Below are positions 1-5,569 of a stretch of 8,113 nucleotides of DNA, in pieces. This stretch comes from Chloroflexota bacterium (GTDB lineage Bacteria > Chloroflexota > Dehalococcoidia > Tepidiformales > Tepidiformaceae). The stretch is from assembly GCA_963169135.1 (NCBI GenBank), contig CAUJEQ010000039.1, positions 1 to 8,113 on the forward strand, in the 5' to 3' direction. Below the pieces are notes generated by a model. That model searched no databases and was not told the DNA's origin. It saw only the letters and a program-made list of their open reading frames with translations. Position 1 is the stretch's first letter. Each line of letters opens with the position of its first letter. A program made the translations under genes and the position numbers.

Positions 1-19
1 ACAGGAATAGGGGCACCGA

Positions 20-604
20 ATGCCTGAGAACCGCATGCGCAAGACTGATGCCCCGCGGCCCGCCGTAGTGGGCCGATCCGGCACGCCGGGGAGGCAGCGC
101 GTGGCGCGGGCTCCCGGGGGCCTCGAAACACTGCAGCGCCTGGCGGGCAACCGCACGGTGAGCGGCCTCGTGGGCACGAATGTCCAGCGCTTGCTCGATG
201 GTTTCTACGGAGACGGCGTGACGAAGGTCCCTGCGAGCCGGATCTCGCTTACCGCTCCGTTCAAGAAGAAGCACGTCGCCGACGACGAGACGAAGGCCCG
301 CCAGGTCACGGGCGCCCGGATCGAAGAGGGTAAACCAGCTGCGATGGTGAACGGCCGACTGGGGAACACGGTAGCGACCGAAGCCGCCTGGCTCGAGGCG
401 ATCGACAAGAGTACGGCAACCATCCCGGACCAGAACGCGTGGCAGGGCGGCCTGCCTGTCAAGCTCACCGGATGGGACGCGAAACGCACCGGCCCCCGAT
501 CCATCACCGTTTCACCCCTCGCCGACGCTGCGCGCACCGTGGGCGGTTACATGAAAAAGAAGGGTGGAGCCGTCGAGGTCGACCACGTCTCGGGGCAGAC
601 GTGA
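20..604 (+). CDS. Hypothetical protein with eCIS-associated N-terminal signature
   Basis: The 194-aa product is not recognised as an enzyme. Residues 38-57 carry a motif beginning LQRLAGNRTV and ending VQR. It matches the LQR-x-AGN-x-V...VQR stretch common near the N-terminus of DUF4157-type and other proteins encoded beside extracellular contractile injection systems. The stretch before it is basic, proline-rich and probably disordered. The rest is soluble, without a signal peptide or membrane segment, and ends in a lysine/glycine-rich tail (KKKGGAVEVDHV). I see no HExxH protease motif, so this is not a DUF4157 metallopeptidase. The start is well fixed: an in-frame TAG lies at 8-10, ATG at 20 is the first start after it, and AGGGG at 9-13 gives a 6-nt spacer. 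It converges on the sigma gene with a 14-nt gap. A cargo or adaptor role is inference, since no eCIS structural gene lies in the window. Confidence 0.7.
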   Translation: MPENRMRKTDAPRPAVVGRSGTPGRQRVARAPGGLETLQRLAGNRTVSGLVGTNVQRLLDGFYGDGVTKVPASRISLTAPFKKKHVADDETKARQVTGARIEEGKPAAMVNGRLGNTVATEAAWLEAIDKSTATIPDQNAWQGGLPVKLTGWDAKRTGPRSITVSPLADAARTVGGYMKKKGGAVEVDHVSGQT

Positions 605-618
605 CGCCCGAGCCCGCA

Positions 619-1545
619 CTACTCGCTGAGCGCTGAGGCCTGACCGCTGGCCGGCAGTCGCCCGCCCTGCCCGATGTGGCGGAGCTTCTGCGGGTTGCGG
701 ATGGCGTAGACGGCCGAGATCAGCCCGTCCGTCTCCTCCAGCACGGCCGCCGTCATCACGCGGCCGCTCTTGCTCAGGAACAGGAACCCGGGCTGGCCGT
801 TCACGTCGACGAGTTCGACCCAGGCGATAGGCTCCTTCCGGGCGATGCCGATGGCGAACCGAGCGACACGGTTCGCGCCGTAGACCGGCCGACGGGCGCT
901 CGTGGCCAGCCCACCGCCATCTGAAACCGCCACGACATCGGCGGACAGGATCTCCATCAGCCCGGCCAGGTTGCCTTCGTTCGCGGCCTGGAGAAAGCGG
1001 TTCGTCAGGTCGCGCCGCTGGTCGTAGGTCGCGGTGAAGCGGTGCTGGCGTTCGGCGATGCGCTCGCGGGCGCGCCGGAACACCTGCCGGCAAGCGGCTT
1101 CCGACTTTCCGACCGCCTGGGCGATGTCGCCGTAGTCGTAATCGAACACCTCGCGCAAGAGGAACACGGCGCGCTCCACCGGCCCGAGCGCTTCGAGCAT
1201 GACCAGGAAGGCCATGCTGACGCTGTCCGCGCGTTCCACGGCGTCTTCGGGCGAGGGCGCATCGCCGGCAAGCCGCACGAGCGGCTCGGGGAGCCATGGG
1301 CCGATGTACCGTTCGCGCTGGCTGCGGGCCGACTTCAGTTCATCCAGGCAGAGCCGGGTGACCACCGTGACCAGGAAAGCGCGCGGATTTGCGGCCCCGG
1401 TGGCGGCGTTGCGGAAGCGCAGATAGGCGTCCTGGACAGCATCCTCGGCCGCGGCGACCGAACCCAGCATCCGGTAGGCGACACCGAAGAGGAGGCCCCG
1501 GTGTTCCTCGAAAGTGGCATCGCGCGCGTCGAGCGGCGCTTCCAT
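619..1545 (-). CDS. ECF41-family RNA polymerase sigma factor (SigJ-like) with fused SnoaL-like domain
   Basis: This 308-aa sigma factor would direct RNA polymerase to a small regulon. Region sigma-2 spans about residues 11-75 (EEHRGLLFGVAYRMLGS, EDAVQDAYLRF). The linker carries WLPEPL at 84-89, and sigma-4 spans about 109-162 with GKSEAACRQVFRRAR as recognition helix. A SnoaL/NTF2-like domain covers about 175-290, with DGGG at 209-212 and NPQKL at 284-288. The WLPEP linker, DGGG and NPDKL-type motifs and fused domain are hallmarks of ECF41, in which the C-terminal domain takes the place of a separate anti-sigma factor. No anti-sigma gene is adjacent. ATG at 1545 is preferred over a start 67 codons upstream because it begins just before sigma-2, lies 10 nt after the upstream stop and has AGGA overlapping that TAG as ribosome-binding site. 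It is the second gene of the operon, probably transcribed from the ECF41 promoter at 2919-2945. Confidence 0.93.
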   Translation of the reverse strand: MEAPLDARDATFEEHRGLLFGVAYRMLGSVAAAEDAVQDAYLRFRNAATGAANPRAFLVTVVTRLCLDELKSARSQRERYIGPWLPEPLVRLAGDAPSPEDAVERADSVSMAFLVMLEALGPVERAVFLLREVFDYDYGDIAQAVGKSEAACRQVFRRARERIAERQHRFTATYDQRRDLTNRFLQAANEGNLAGLMEILSADVVAVSDGGGLATSARRPVYGANRVARFAIGIARKEPIAWVELVDVNGQPGFLFLSKSGRVMTAAVLEETDGLISAVYAIRNPQKLRHIGQGGRLPASGQASALSE

Positions 1546-1555
1546 GCGGCGTATC

Positions 1556-2872
1556 CTATCGGCTCGCCAGCGCGGGTTCGCGGGCGGGCGTTGCCGCGAG
1601 CCGGTGCGAGACCTCGCGGGCGGCGATGCGCGCGCTACCGAGGGCCGCGTTCGTGAGCCAGCCGGTCGGCCCCACCCAGTCGCCCGCGACAAGCACGCCC
1701 TCGGCGCCCGGAACTGCCGGCCCGGGCCGCCCGGGAATGCCGCCACGGTCGCTCCGGGGGACGGCGGTGGTTACGACCATCCCGGGCAGGAACTGGCGGC
1801 CCGTCTCGAGCTCGCGCCAGCCGGGCTGCACCGCATCGAGCATGCCTTCGAGTTCGCGCAGGTCCGCCTCCGGGTCGTTGGATTCGCCCGCCGGGAGGTA
1901 CTTCGCGACGGAGACCGTCGTCAGCCCTTCGGGCGCCAGGCGCGCGAACTTCGTGTGGACCGAGAGGTACCAGGGCCGGTCGACTCCCAGCCCGAAGAGC
2001 CGCCGGGGCCGCGGCAGCTTCCGCAGGGTGACGTCCAGGCAGGCCGCCCGCGCGGGAACGGCGTCTTCGGCCCAGCGCCGGGTGGCGGCAATGGGCAACA
2101 GGTCGGCGGCAACCCCGGGCGCCACCGCAAGGATGACCGCGCCGGCTTCGACGCGGCTGCCATCCTGGAGAACGACTGCGGGCCGGGGGCCGGGAGCGAC
2201 GCGCACGATTCGAGCGCCGGTTCGGAGCTCCGCGCCCGCCGCCTCGGCCGCGCTCCGGAGCCCGGCGACCAGGGTCTGCCAGCCGCCGTCGATGTAGGTC
2301 ACCCCGCTGATCCCTCCGCCCCGGAGCTGGAGCATCGCGTCGGCGATATCGACGTGTCCCGGCGCGTTGGCGTAGGTCGCCAGGCGGATGACCGCCTCCA
2401 CGTAGTCGCGCGAGATATCGTGGGCGAACTCCTCGCGCAAGTACCGGGCGACGGTCCGGCCGCGCATGCTCTCGGGGTCGGCGCCACGGAGGGTCATCAT
2501 CCGGGCGCCGGCCTCAGCCCGGTCGCGCAGGCGAAAGAGGCGGGAGGTCAGCATCGTGCGGGCGTCACGGGGAAGGGCCGCGGTGCGCCCACCCCGCAGG
2601 CAGACGCCCATGCCGTTCGGGCTGCTCCCGGTGAAGATCACGCCGAGGTCGGCCAGCACCTCCTCGGCCGCGCCGCCGCGGTAGAACGCATGAGGCCCGA
2701 GGTTGTGGAGCACGCCATCGCGCTCCCGCGTGCGTGCCCGGCCGCCGAGGGCATCCGCCCGTTCGAAGACGGTGACGCGGTGCCCATCGCGGGCCAGGTA
2801 GGCCGCGGCGGCCAGCCCTGCCAGTCCCCCGCCAACGACCGCGACCTGCCTCGAGTTATCCATGCGTTCCAT
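1556..2872 (-). CDS. FAD-dependent oxidoreductase (amine oxidase / phytoene desaturase-like), ECF41 partner
   Basis: The 438-aa protein is a flavoprotein of the NAD(P)-binding Rossmann / amine-oxidase superfamily. The N-terminal dinucleotide-binding motif is VVGGGLAGL at 12-20, followed by the acidic residue E37 and GGRART at 43-48, as in phytoene desaturases and amine oxidases. A second FAD contact is likely at VLVAGDWVG near 393-401. There is no signal peptide, and the substrate cannot be inferred. ECF41 sigma genes are known to sit beside carboxymuconolactone decarboxylase, oxidoreductase or epimerase (COE) genes; this fills the oxidoreductase slot. ATG at 2872 is chosen because GGGAGGA at 2878-2884 lies 5 nt upstream. 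The ATG three codons later would be too far from that site, and the TTG at 2896 lies upstream of it. The stop is 10 nt before the sigma start, so the two genes form one operon behind an ECF41-type promoter. The sigma factor very likely controls this gene. Confidence 0.88.
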   Translation of the reverse strand: MERMDNSRQVAVVGGGLAGLAAAAYLARDGHRVTVFERADALGGRARTRERDGVLHNLGPHAFYRGGAAEEVLADLGVIFTGSSPNGMGVCLRGGRTAALPRDARTMLTSRLFRLRDRAEAGARMMTLRGADPESMRGRTVARYLREEFAHDISRDYVEAVIRLATYANAPGHVDIADAMLQLRGGGISGVTYIDGGWQTLVAGLRSAAEAAGAELRTGARIVRVAPGPRPAVVLQDGSRVEAGAVILAVAPGVAADLLPIAATRRWAEDAVPARAACLDVTLRKLPRPRRLFGLGVDRPWYLSVHTKFARLAPEGLTTVSVAKYLPAGESNDPEADLRELEGMLDAVQPGWRELETGRQFLPGMVVTTAVPRSDRGGIPGRPGPAVPGAEGVLVAGDWVGPTGWLTNAALGSARIAAREVSHRLAATPAREPALASR

Positions 2873-2877
2873 GCCAA

Positions 2878-2884
2878 TCCTCCC
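2878..2884 (-). promoter_or_regulatory. Ribosome-binding site deciding the oxidoreductase start
   Basis: GGGAGGA on the minus strand ends 5 nt before the ATG at 2872. It is the only strong Shine-Dalgarno match among the three candidate starts (2896 TTG, 2872 ATG, 2863 ATG), so it fixes the N-terminus as MERMDN. Confidence 0.75.
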
Positions 2885-2918
2885 GGCCGACCACAATTCC
2901 GCGCCGCCTGGAACAAGA

Positions 2919-2945
2919 GACGAGCGAGCCCGCGTTTCTGTGACA
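2919..2945 (-). promoter_or_regulatory. ECF41-type promoter for the oxidoreductase-sigma operon
   Basis: On the minus strand TGTCACA (2945-2939) is followed by exactly 16 nt and then CGTC (2922-2919). This equals the bipartite consensus described for ECF41 target promoters upstream of COE and ecf41 genes. A start point about 7 nt downstream of the -10 would give a leader of roughly 40 nt ending in the GGGAGGA ribosome-binding site. Position, orientation, spacing and the presence of an ECF41 sigma in the operon all agree. Transcription itself is inferred. Confidence 0.85.
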
Positions 2946-2950
2946 GACCA

Positions 2951-2978
2951 GGCATGAGGCGTGGGGCATGAGGCATGA
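2951..2978. repeat. Tandem heptanucleotide repeat, four units
   Basis: Four successive 7-nt units read GGCATGA, GGCGTGG, GGCATGA, GGCATGA. Three are identical and one is degenerate. The array begins 6 nt outside the -35 element of the ECF41 promoter. It is non-coding in any supported frame. Confidence 0.75.
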
Positions 2979-3054
2979 GGTTGGCGCCCGCCGATGTCCC
3001 CTTCTCTGCGCCGCTACGTGTTTGTTCGCGTGACTGATCACACAACCTTACCGT

Positions 3055-3070
3055 TCCCGCGAGCGCGGGA
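3055..3070. repeat. Perfect short inverted repeat in divergent intergenic region
   Basis: TCCCGCG (3055-3061) and CGCGGGA (3064-3070) are perfect inverted repeats with a 2-nt centre. The site lies between the two divergently transcribed sigma units, 49 nt before the GTG of the second sigma gene. It could be an operator or a hairpin in the leader. The loop is too small for an ordinary RNA stem unless the innermost pairs open. No T-tract follows, so I do not call a terminator. Confidence 0.45.
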
Positions 3071-3089
3071 CGTGCATCATGGAGTACGC

Positions 3090-3125
3090 ATGAACACCGA
3101 CAGACGGGCGGCGCGCGGGTGTTAA
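3090..3125 (+). CDS. Possible 11-codon leader peptide overlapping the sigma start
   Basis: ATG at 3090 has GGAG at 3081-3084 with a 5-nt spacer and encodes MNTDRRAARGC, ending with TAA at 3123-3125. That stop lies inside the first codons of the sigma gene starting at GTG 3119, which has no good ribosome-binding site of its own. Translational coupling is therefore plausible. The alternative is that ATG 3090 is the true sigma start and a one-base change in the sequence or strain breaks the frame. Such a short ORF could also arise by chance. Confidence 0.35.
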   Translation: MNTDRRAARGC

Positions 3126-3694
3126 GAGCGATTCCCTTCCGCGCGTCTGTCATCGAGGGCGGGCCGGACGACGCCCTGGTTGCGGCGGCGCAAGCAGAAC
3201 CGGCGGCGTTCGCGGCCATTTACGAGCGGTACTTGCCGCGAGTCTACCGTTACCTGGCGGCGAAGGCTGGCAACCCGGAGGAAGCAGCAGATCTCACGCA
3301 GGCGGTCTTCCTCAAGGCGTTTGGTGGGATCGGCGGGTTTCGGAACGGGAACACGCCGTTTGCGAGCTGGCTGTTTCGGATTGCGCGGAACGAGGCAATC
3401 GACGCGCACCGGCGTAGGCGGCCATCCGTGCCATGGGACGCTCTGTCAGGCTTCGAGCCAGTAGCCGCGGGATCCCCGGAGGCAGATGCCCTCCAGCTGG
3501 AGAGCGTGCGCGAATTGCGGCGGGCCGTTGCAGCACTCGAACCATCGAAGCGCGACCTGCTCGCGCTCCGCTACGCGGCCGGCCTGACCGCAGGCGAGAT
3601 CGCCCCGCTGGTCGGGAAGAGCCCAGAAGCGGTGAAGAAGCAGCTGCAACGAACGCTGCGACAGCTGAAGGAGAACTACCGTGAAGACAAATGA
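3119..3694 (+). CDS. ECF-family RNA polymerase sigma factor
   Basis: The 191-aa protein has the two-domain layout of an extracytoplasmic-function sigma factor. Sigma-2 is at about residues 27-100 (FAAIYERYLPRVYRYL, DLTQAVFLKAF at 58-68, FASWLFRIARNEAIDAHRRR at 81-100). After a variable linker, sigma-4 is at about 130-186 (LEPSKRDLLALRYAAGLT, then GKSPEAVKKQLQRTLRQLKE as recognition helix). There is no C-terminal extension, unlike the ECF41 protein nearby. The GTG at 3119 gives about 16 residues before DDALVAAA, a normal ECF length, but no Shine-Dalgarno sequence stands in front of it, so the exact start is uncertain. The last 14 nt overlap the next gene, whose product is the probable membrane-bound anti-sigma factor. 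I could not assign its ECF group or find a convincing promoter for it. Confidence 0.9.
   Translation: MLRAIPFRASVIEGGPDDALVAAAQAEPAAFAAIYERYLPRVYRYLAAKAGNPEEAADLTQAVFLKAFGGIGGFRNGNTPFASWLFRIARNEAIDAHRRRRPSVPWDALSGFEPVAAGSPEADALQLESVRELRRAVAALEPSKRDLLALRYAAGLTAGEIAPLVGKSPEAVKKQLQRTLRQLKENYREDK
3668..3673 (+). promoter_or_regulatory. Ribosome-binding site for the anti-sigma-like gene
   Basis: AAGGAG inside the end of the sigma gene lies 7 nt before GTG at 3681. It supports that start and the translational overlap of the two genes. Confidence 0.7.
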
Positions 3695-4652
3695 GACCGG
3701 GCGGCTGGAACGAGACCTGGAGGCGTCCTTTGCCGTTCCGGTCCCGCCGCTGGAATTCGATCCCGGTGCGGCGAACACCTTGCCCACCCCGGTGCGCCGG
3801 GCAAGGGCATGGCAGCTCGGCGCCGTTAGTGCGGTTGCAGCGGCGGTGCTGGCCGCCGCGGTGGTTGTCCCGGGCATCGGCGCCAGCGGGCCGAAGCGCG
3901 CGAACGCGGCGGAACTCATCGAGCGGAGCATCGCAGCCACCGATGCTCTGGCGGCCAACCCGTCGAACTACCACATGATTGCGGTTACCCGTAGCTCCGA
4001 AGCTGAGACGACTGTCGAATCCTGGGTGGGGGGGCAGAACCGCTACCGCGTCGAGAGCCGTTCGCGGGTGAATGGCGTGACCTACCTCGAAGGGACAGCG
4101 ATGTCGGCTGAGGAGATGTGGATCTACCATGGCCCAGAGGACGCACCCGTGATCGTGCATGGCCCCAGGCTGATCTCGGTGCTGCCTGCACCAGGTTCGG
4201 TCTCGCTCACTCAGCACCTGGATGGCTGGAACGCGGACGGGTGCTTCAGGGCACAACTGGCTGGCACGGAACGGGTCGCAGGGCGCGAGGCGCACGTCAT
4301 CTCCGTCACGCTAACGCCGGAGACTTGCCTCAGTCCGGGAAAGCCGCTGACGAACGCGACCATCTGGGTCGACGTCAAGACCGACATTGCGCTGAAGATG
4401 GTTTATGAGGGTGACACGGGCGAGCTCTTCTCCTCATTTGAAGTGACGCTTTTCGATACGTTCGAGAGTCTGCCGGACTCGGTCTTCTCGTACGCGCCAC
4501 ACGAAGCCGCGGAAGTCATGGAGTTCACTTCGGCCGAGGACCTGAAAGAGGCGCTCGCGCCTGCGTACATCGTTCCGCGCGGCTCGCACGTGATCATCGA
4601 GCGCGACTGGCGCGACCCGGTAAAGAACCCGGCGAACGAGGGGGGCCGTTAG
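3681..4652 (+). CDS. Probable membrane anti-sigma factor with extracytoplasmic LolA/RseB-like domain
   Basis: The 323-aa protein has a short cytoplasmic N-terminus (about 1-43) and one hydrophobic helix at about 44-67 (AWQLGAVSAVAAAVLAAAVVV). The large outer domain is rich in beta-strand patterns: ESWVGGQNRYRVES, EEMWIYH, AHVISVTLTPE, ATIWVDVKTDIALKMVYE, then PDSVFSYAPHEAAEV. This order resembles the LolA/RseB-type fold (DUF2092-like) found fused to membrane anchors behind ECF sigma genes. C188 and C216 are the only cysteines in the outer domain and might form a disulfide. No zinc-binding HxxxCxxC anti-sigma motif is present, so sigma binding would have to be through the unusual N-terminal segment. 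The 14-nt overlap with the sigma gene and AAGGAG 7 nt before GTG 3681 show an operon. Role as sigma regulator comes from context and topology; an envelope lipid- or stress-sensing function is inference. Confidence 0.75.
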   Translation: MKTNETGRLERDLEASFAVPVPPLEFDPGAANTLPTPVRRARAWQLGAVSAVAAAVLAAAVVVPGIGASGPKRANAAELIERSIAATDALAANPSNYHMIAVTRSSEAETTVESWVGGQNRYRVESRSRVNGVTYLEGTAMSAEEMWIYHGPEDAPVIVHGPRLISVLPAPGSVSLTQHLDGWNADGCFRAQLAGTERVAGREAHVISVTLTPETCLSPGKPLTNATIWVDVKTDIALKMVYEGDTGELFSSFEVTLFDTFESLPDSVFSYAPHEAAEVMEFTSAEDLKEALAPAYIVPRGSHVIIERDWRDPVKNPANEGGR

Positions 4653-4680
4653 CCGGTCATTAGCCGCCATCCTCTATCAT

Positions 4681-4777
4681 GGCCGCTTCCACCTGGTCCA
4701 GTTGAACGGCTCGATGCCGTCATCCGGTCAGCTGCCAGATGGTAGCCTCGGCGCGACGCCGCTGATTTCGAGGAAGG
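4681..4777 (-). pseudogene. Decayed duplicate of the 3' end of the metallophosphoesterase gene
   Basis: About 96 nt match the last third-of-a-hundred codons of the neighbouring phosphoesterase gene (4902-4997). By hand alignment I count about 12 mismatches and two single-base indels over 97 columns, near 86% identity. On the minus strand fragments corresponding to ATIWQLT and GIEPFNW can still be read but in different frames, because the two indels shift the frame between them. There is no start, active site or intact frame. It is either a partial duplication of the gene tail or the remnant of a paralogue whose body was lost. Confidence 0.8.
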
Positions 4778-4841
4778 CCAGATCCGAGGAGGATGTGCAG
4801 CGTCCGGGGCGGAGTCAACAGGGGTGCGGGCCGGAATCTCC

Positions 4842-4869
4842 AAATCGCAAATCGTGAATCGTGAATCGG
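4842..4869. repeat. Tandem heptanucleotide repeat, four units
   Basis: Successive 7-nt units read AAATCGC, AAATCGT, GAATCGT, GAATCGG, with a partial unit GAATCTCC just before (4834-4841). The tract is AT-richer than its surroundings and lies between the decayed gene tail and the intact phosphoesterase gene. Confidence 0.75.
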
Positions 4870-4888
4870 TGGGCCGGGTGGTCCAGGG

Positions 4889-4907
4889 GCGGCCCTACCA
4901 GGGCCGC
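4889..4907 (-). terminator. Hairpin at the phosphoesterase stop codon, possible terminator
   Basis: GCGGCCCT (4889-4896) and AGGGCCGC (4900-4907) form a perfect 8-bp stem with a 3-nt loop, and the TAG stop sits in the loop region. No U-tract follows on the minus strand, so this would be an atypical GC-rich terminator or an mRNA 3'-end stabiliser. Confidence 0.4.
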
Positions 4908-5476
4908 TTCCACTTGCTCCAGTTGAACGGCTCGATGCCATGCTCGGTGAGCTGCCAGATTGTGGCATCGGCACGGCCGCCGCTGATTTCGAGGAAGCCG
5001 ATCGTCCCGAGCTGTGTGTCCAGGTTGCGGGGGTAGGTGGGGGAACCGGGGTTCACGCAGAGCACGCCGTTGATGTGGTCGATCGCCTCGACGTGGGTAT
5101 CGCCGTAGATCAGCACGTCGAGCTCGGTGGTGCCGAAGTAGCGGTTGAGCGCGCGGTCGAGGGTGAGGTGGGGCGGGTACTCCGGGATGGGCACGTCGTG
5201 GGTGAGGCCCACCTTCAGACCGTCCAGGTCGAGCAGCCACGACTCGCGCAGGCGAGGGTGGTCTGGTTGGATGGGGCGGCCGCCGCTTCCGTCCTCGCCG
5301 TTGCCCCGGGCGGCCCAGAGGGGGGCGATATCGGCAAGCTGATCGAGCACGACCAGGTCGTGGATGTCTCCTGCGTGGAGGATGCAATCGACGCCGCGGA
5401 AGGCGTCAAAGACCTGGGGCCAGAGTTCGTAGCGGGCTTCGGGGATGTGGGTATCGGAAATGAGGCCGACGCGCAT
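4895..5476 (-). CDS. YfcE-type calcineurin-like metallophosphoesterase
   Basis: The 193-aa cytoplasmic protein belongs to the small YfcE/MJ0936 group of binuclear metal phosphodiesterases. The metal-site motifs appear in order: DTH at 8-10, GDIHD at 36-40, GNGED at 58-62, LTHD at 91-94, GDTH at 125-128 and the family signature NPGSP at 142-146. Length is normal for the family. The usual GHTH is GDTH here, so one histidine ligand is replaced by aspartate at residue 126, which may alter metal preference or activity. The physiological substrate is unknown. ATG at 5476 begins directly with the beta-strand MRVGLISDTH, as expected, although its ribosome-binding site is weak. The gene is divergent from the phosphohistidine-domain gene and followed by a hairpin and a damaged copy of its own 3' end. 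Confidence 0.92.
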   Translation of the reverse strand: MRVGLISDTHIPEARYELWPQVFDAFRGVDCILHAGDIHDLVVLDQLADIAPLWAARGNGEDGSGGRPIQPDHPRLRESWLLDLDGLKVGLTHDVPIPEYPPHLTLDRALNRYFGTTELDVLIYGDTHVEAIDHINGVLCVNPGSPTYPRNLDTQLGTIGFLEISGGRADATIWQLTEHGIEPFNWSKWKRPW

Positions 5477-5527
5477 ACCCGAGTTTACTCATGAGCGGTG
5501 GGAAGCGGGCAATGCCGGGCCGCCCCC

Positions 5528-5556
5528 GGCCAATTGTGAGCCGGTTCACGTTGGCC
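5528..5556. promoter_or_regulatory. Nested inverted repeat, candidate operator in divergent region
   Basis: GGCCAA (5528-5533) pairs with TTGGCC (5551-5556), and between them GTGA (5536-5539) pairs with TCAC (5546-5549) around a CCGG centre. The inner 14 nt are a palindrome apart from one symmetric mismatch pair. This symmetry between two divergent genes is typical of a repressor or activator site, but no regulator gene is adjacent. Confidence 0.45.
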
Positions 5557-5569
5557 GGCGCATCGCGAC

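Noticed and set aside
1546..1746. A 67-codon N-terminal extension of the ECF41 sigma gene.
   Set aside because: It lies inside the oxidoreductase gene in another frame, has arginine/proline-rich antisense-like composition and precedes the normal sigma-2 start. ATG 1545 has a proper ribosome-binding site.
1514..2971. A 485-codon plus-strand open frame opposite the oxidoreductase.
   Set aside because: It is a GC-driven antisense frame: no recognisable domain, and the minus strand encodes a clear flavoprotein with dinucleotide-binding motifs.
2951..2978. The heptad array as a CRISPR fragment.
   Set aside because: Units are 7 nt and directly tandem with no spacers, so this is a simple short tandem repeat.
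3020..3060. Possible ECF promoter elements (GGAAC-like on the minus strand, AACC on the plus strand) for the second sigma operon.
   Set aside because: No combination gave both elements at a normal 15-18 nt spacing with a convincing -10, so I do not call a promoter.
3312..4295. A 327-codon minus-strand open frame across the second sigma and its partner.
   Set aside because: Antisense to two overlapping genes with recognisable domains; no motif or ribosome-binding support.
4720..4974. An 84-codon minus-strand frame ending in EATIWQLTG.
   Set aside because: It joins an out-of-frame part of the phosphoesterase gene to the decayed duplicate through the heptad repeats; it is an artefact of the duplication, not a gene.
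5514..5530. GCCGGG-N5-CCCGGC hairpin near the phosphoesterase start.
   Set aside because: Six GC-only pairs are expected by chance at this base composition, and it has no T-tract or clear regulatory position.
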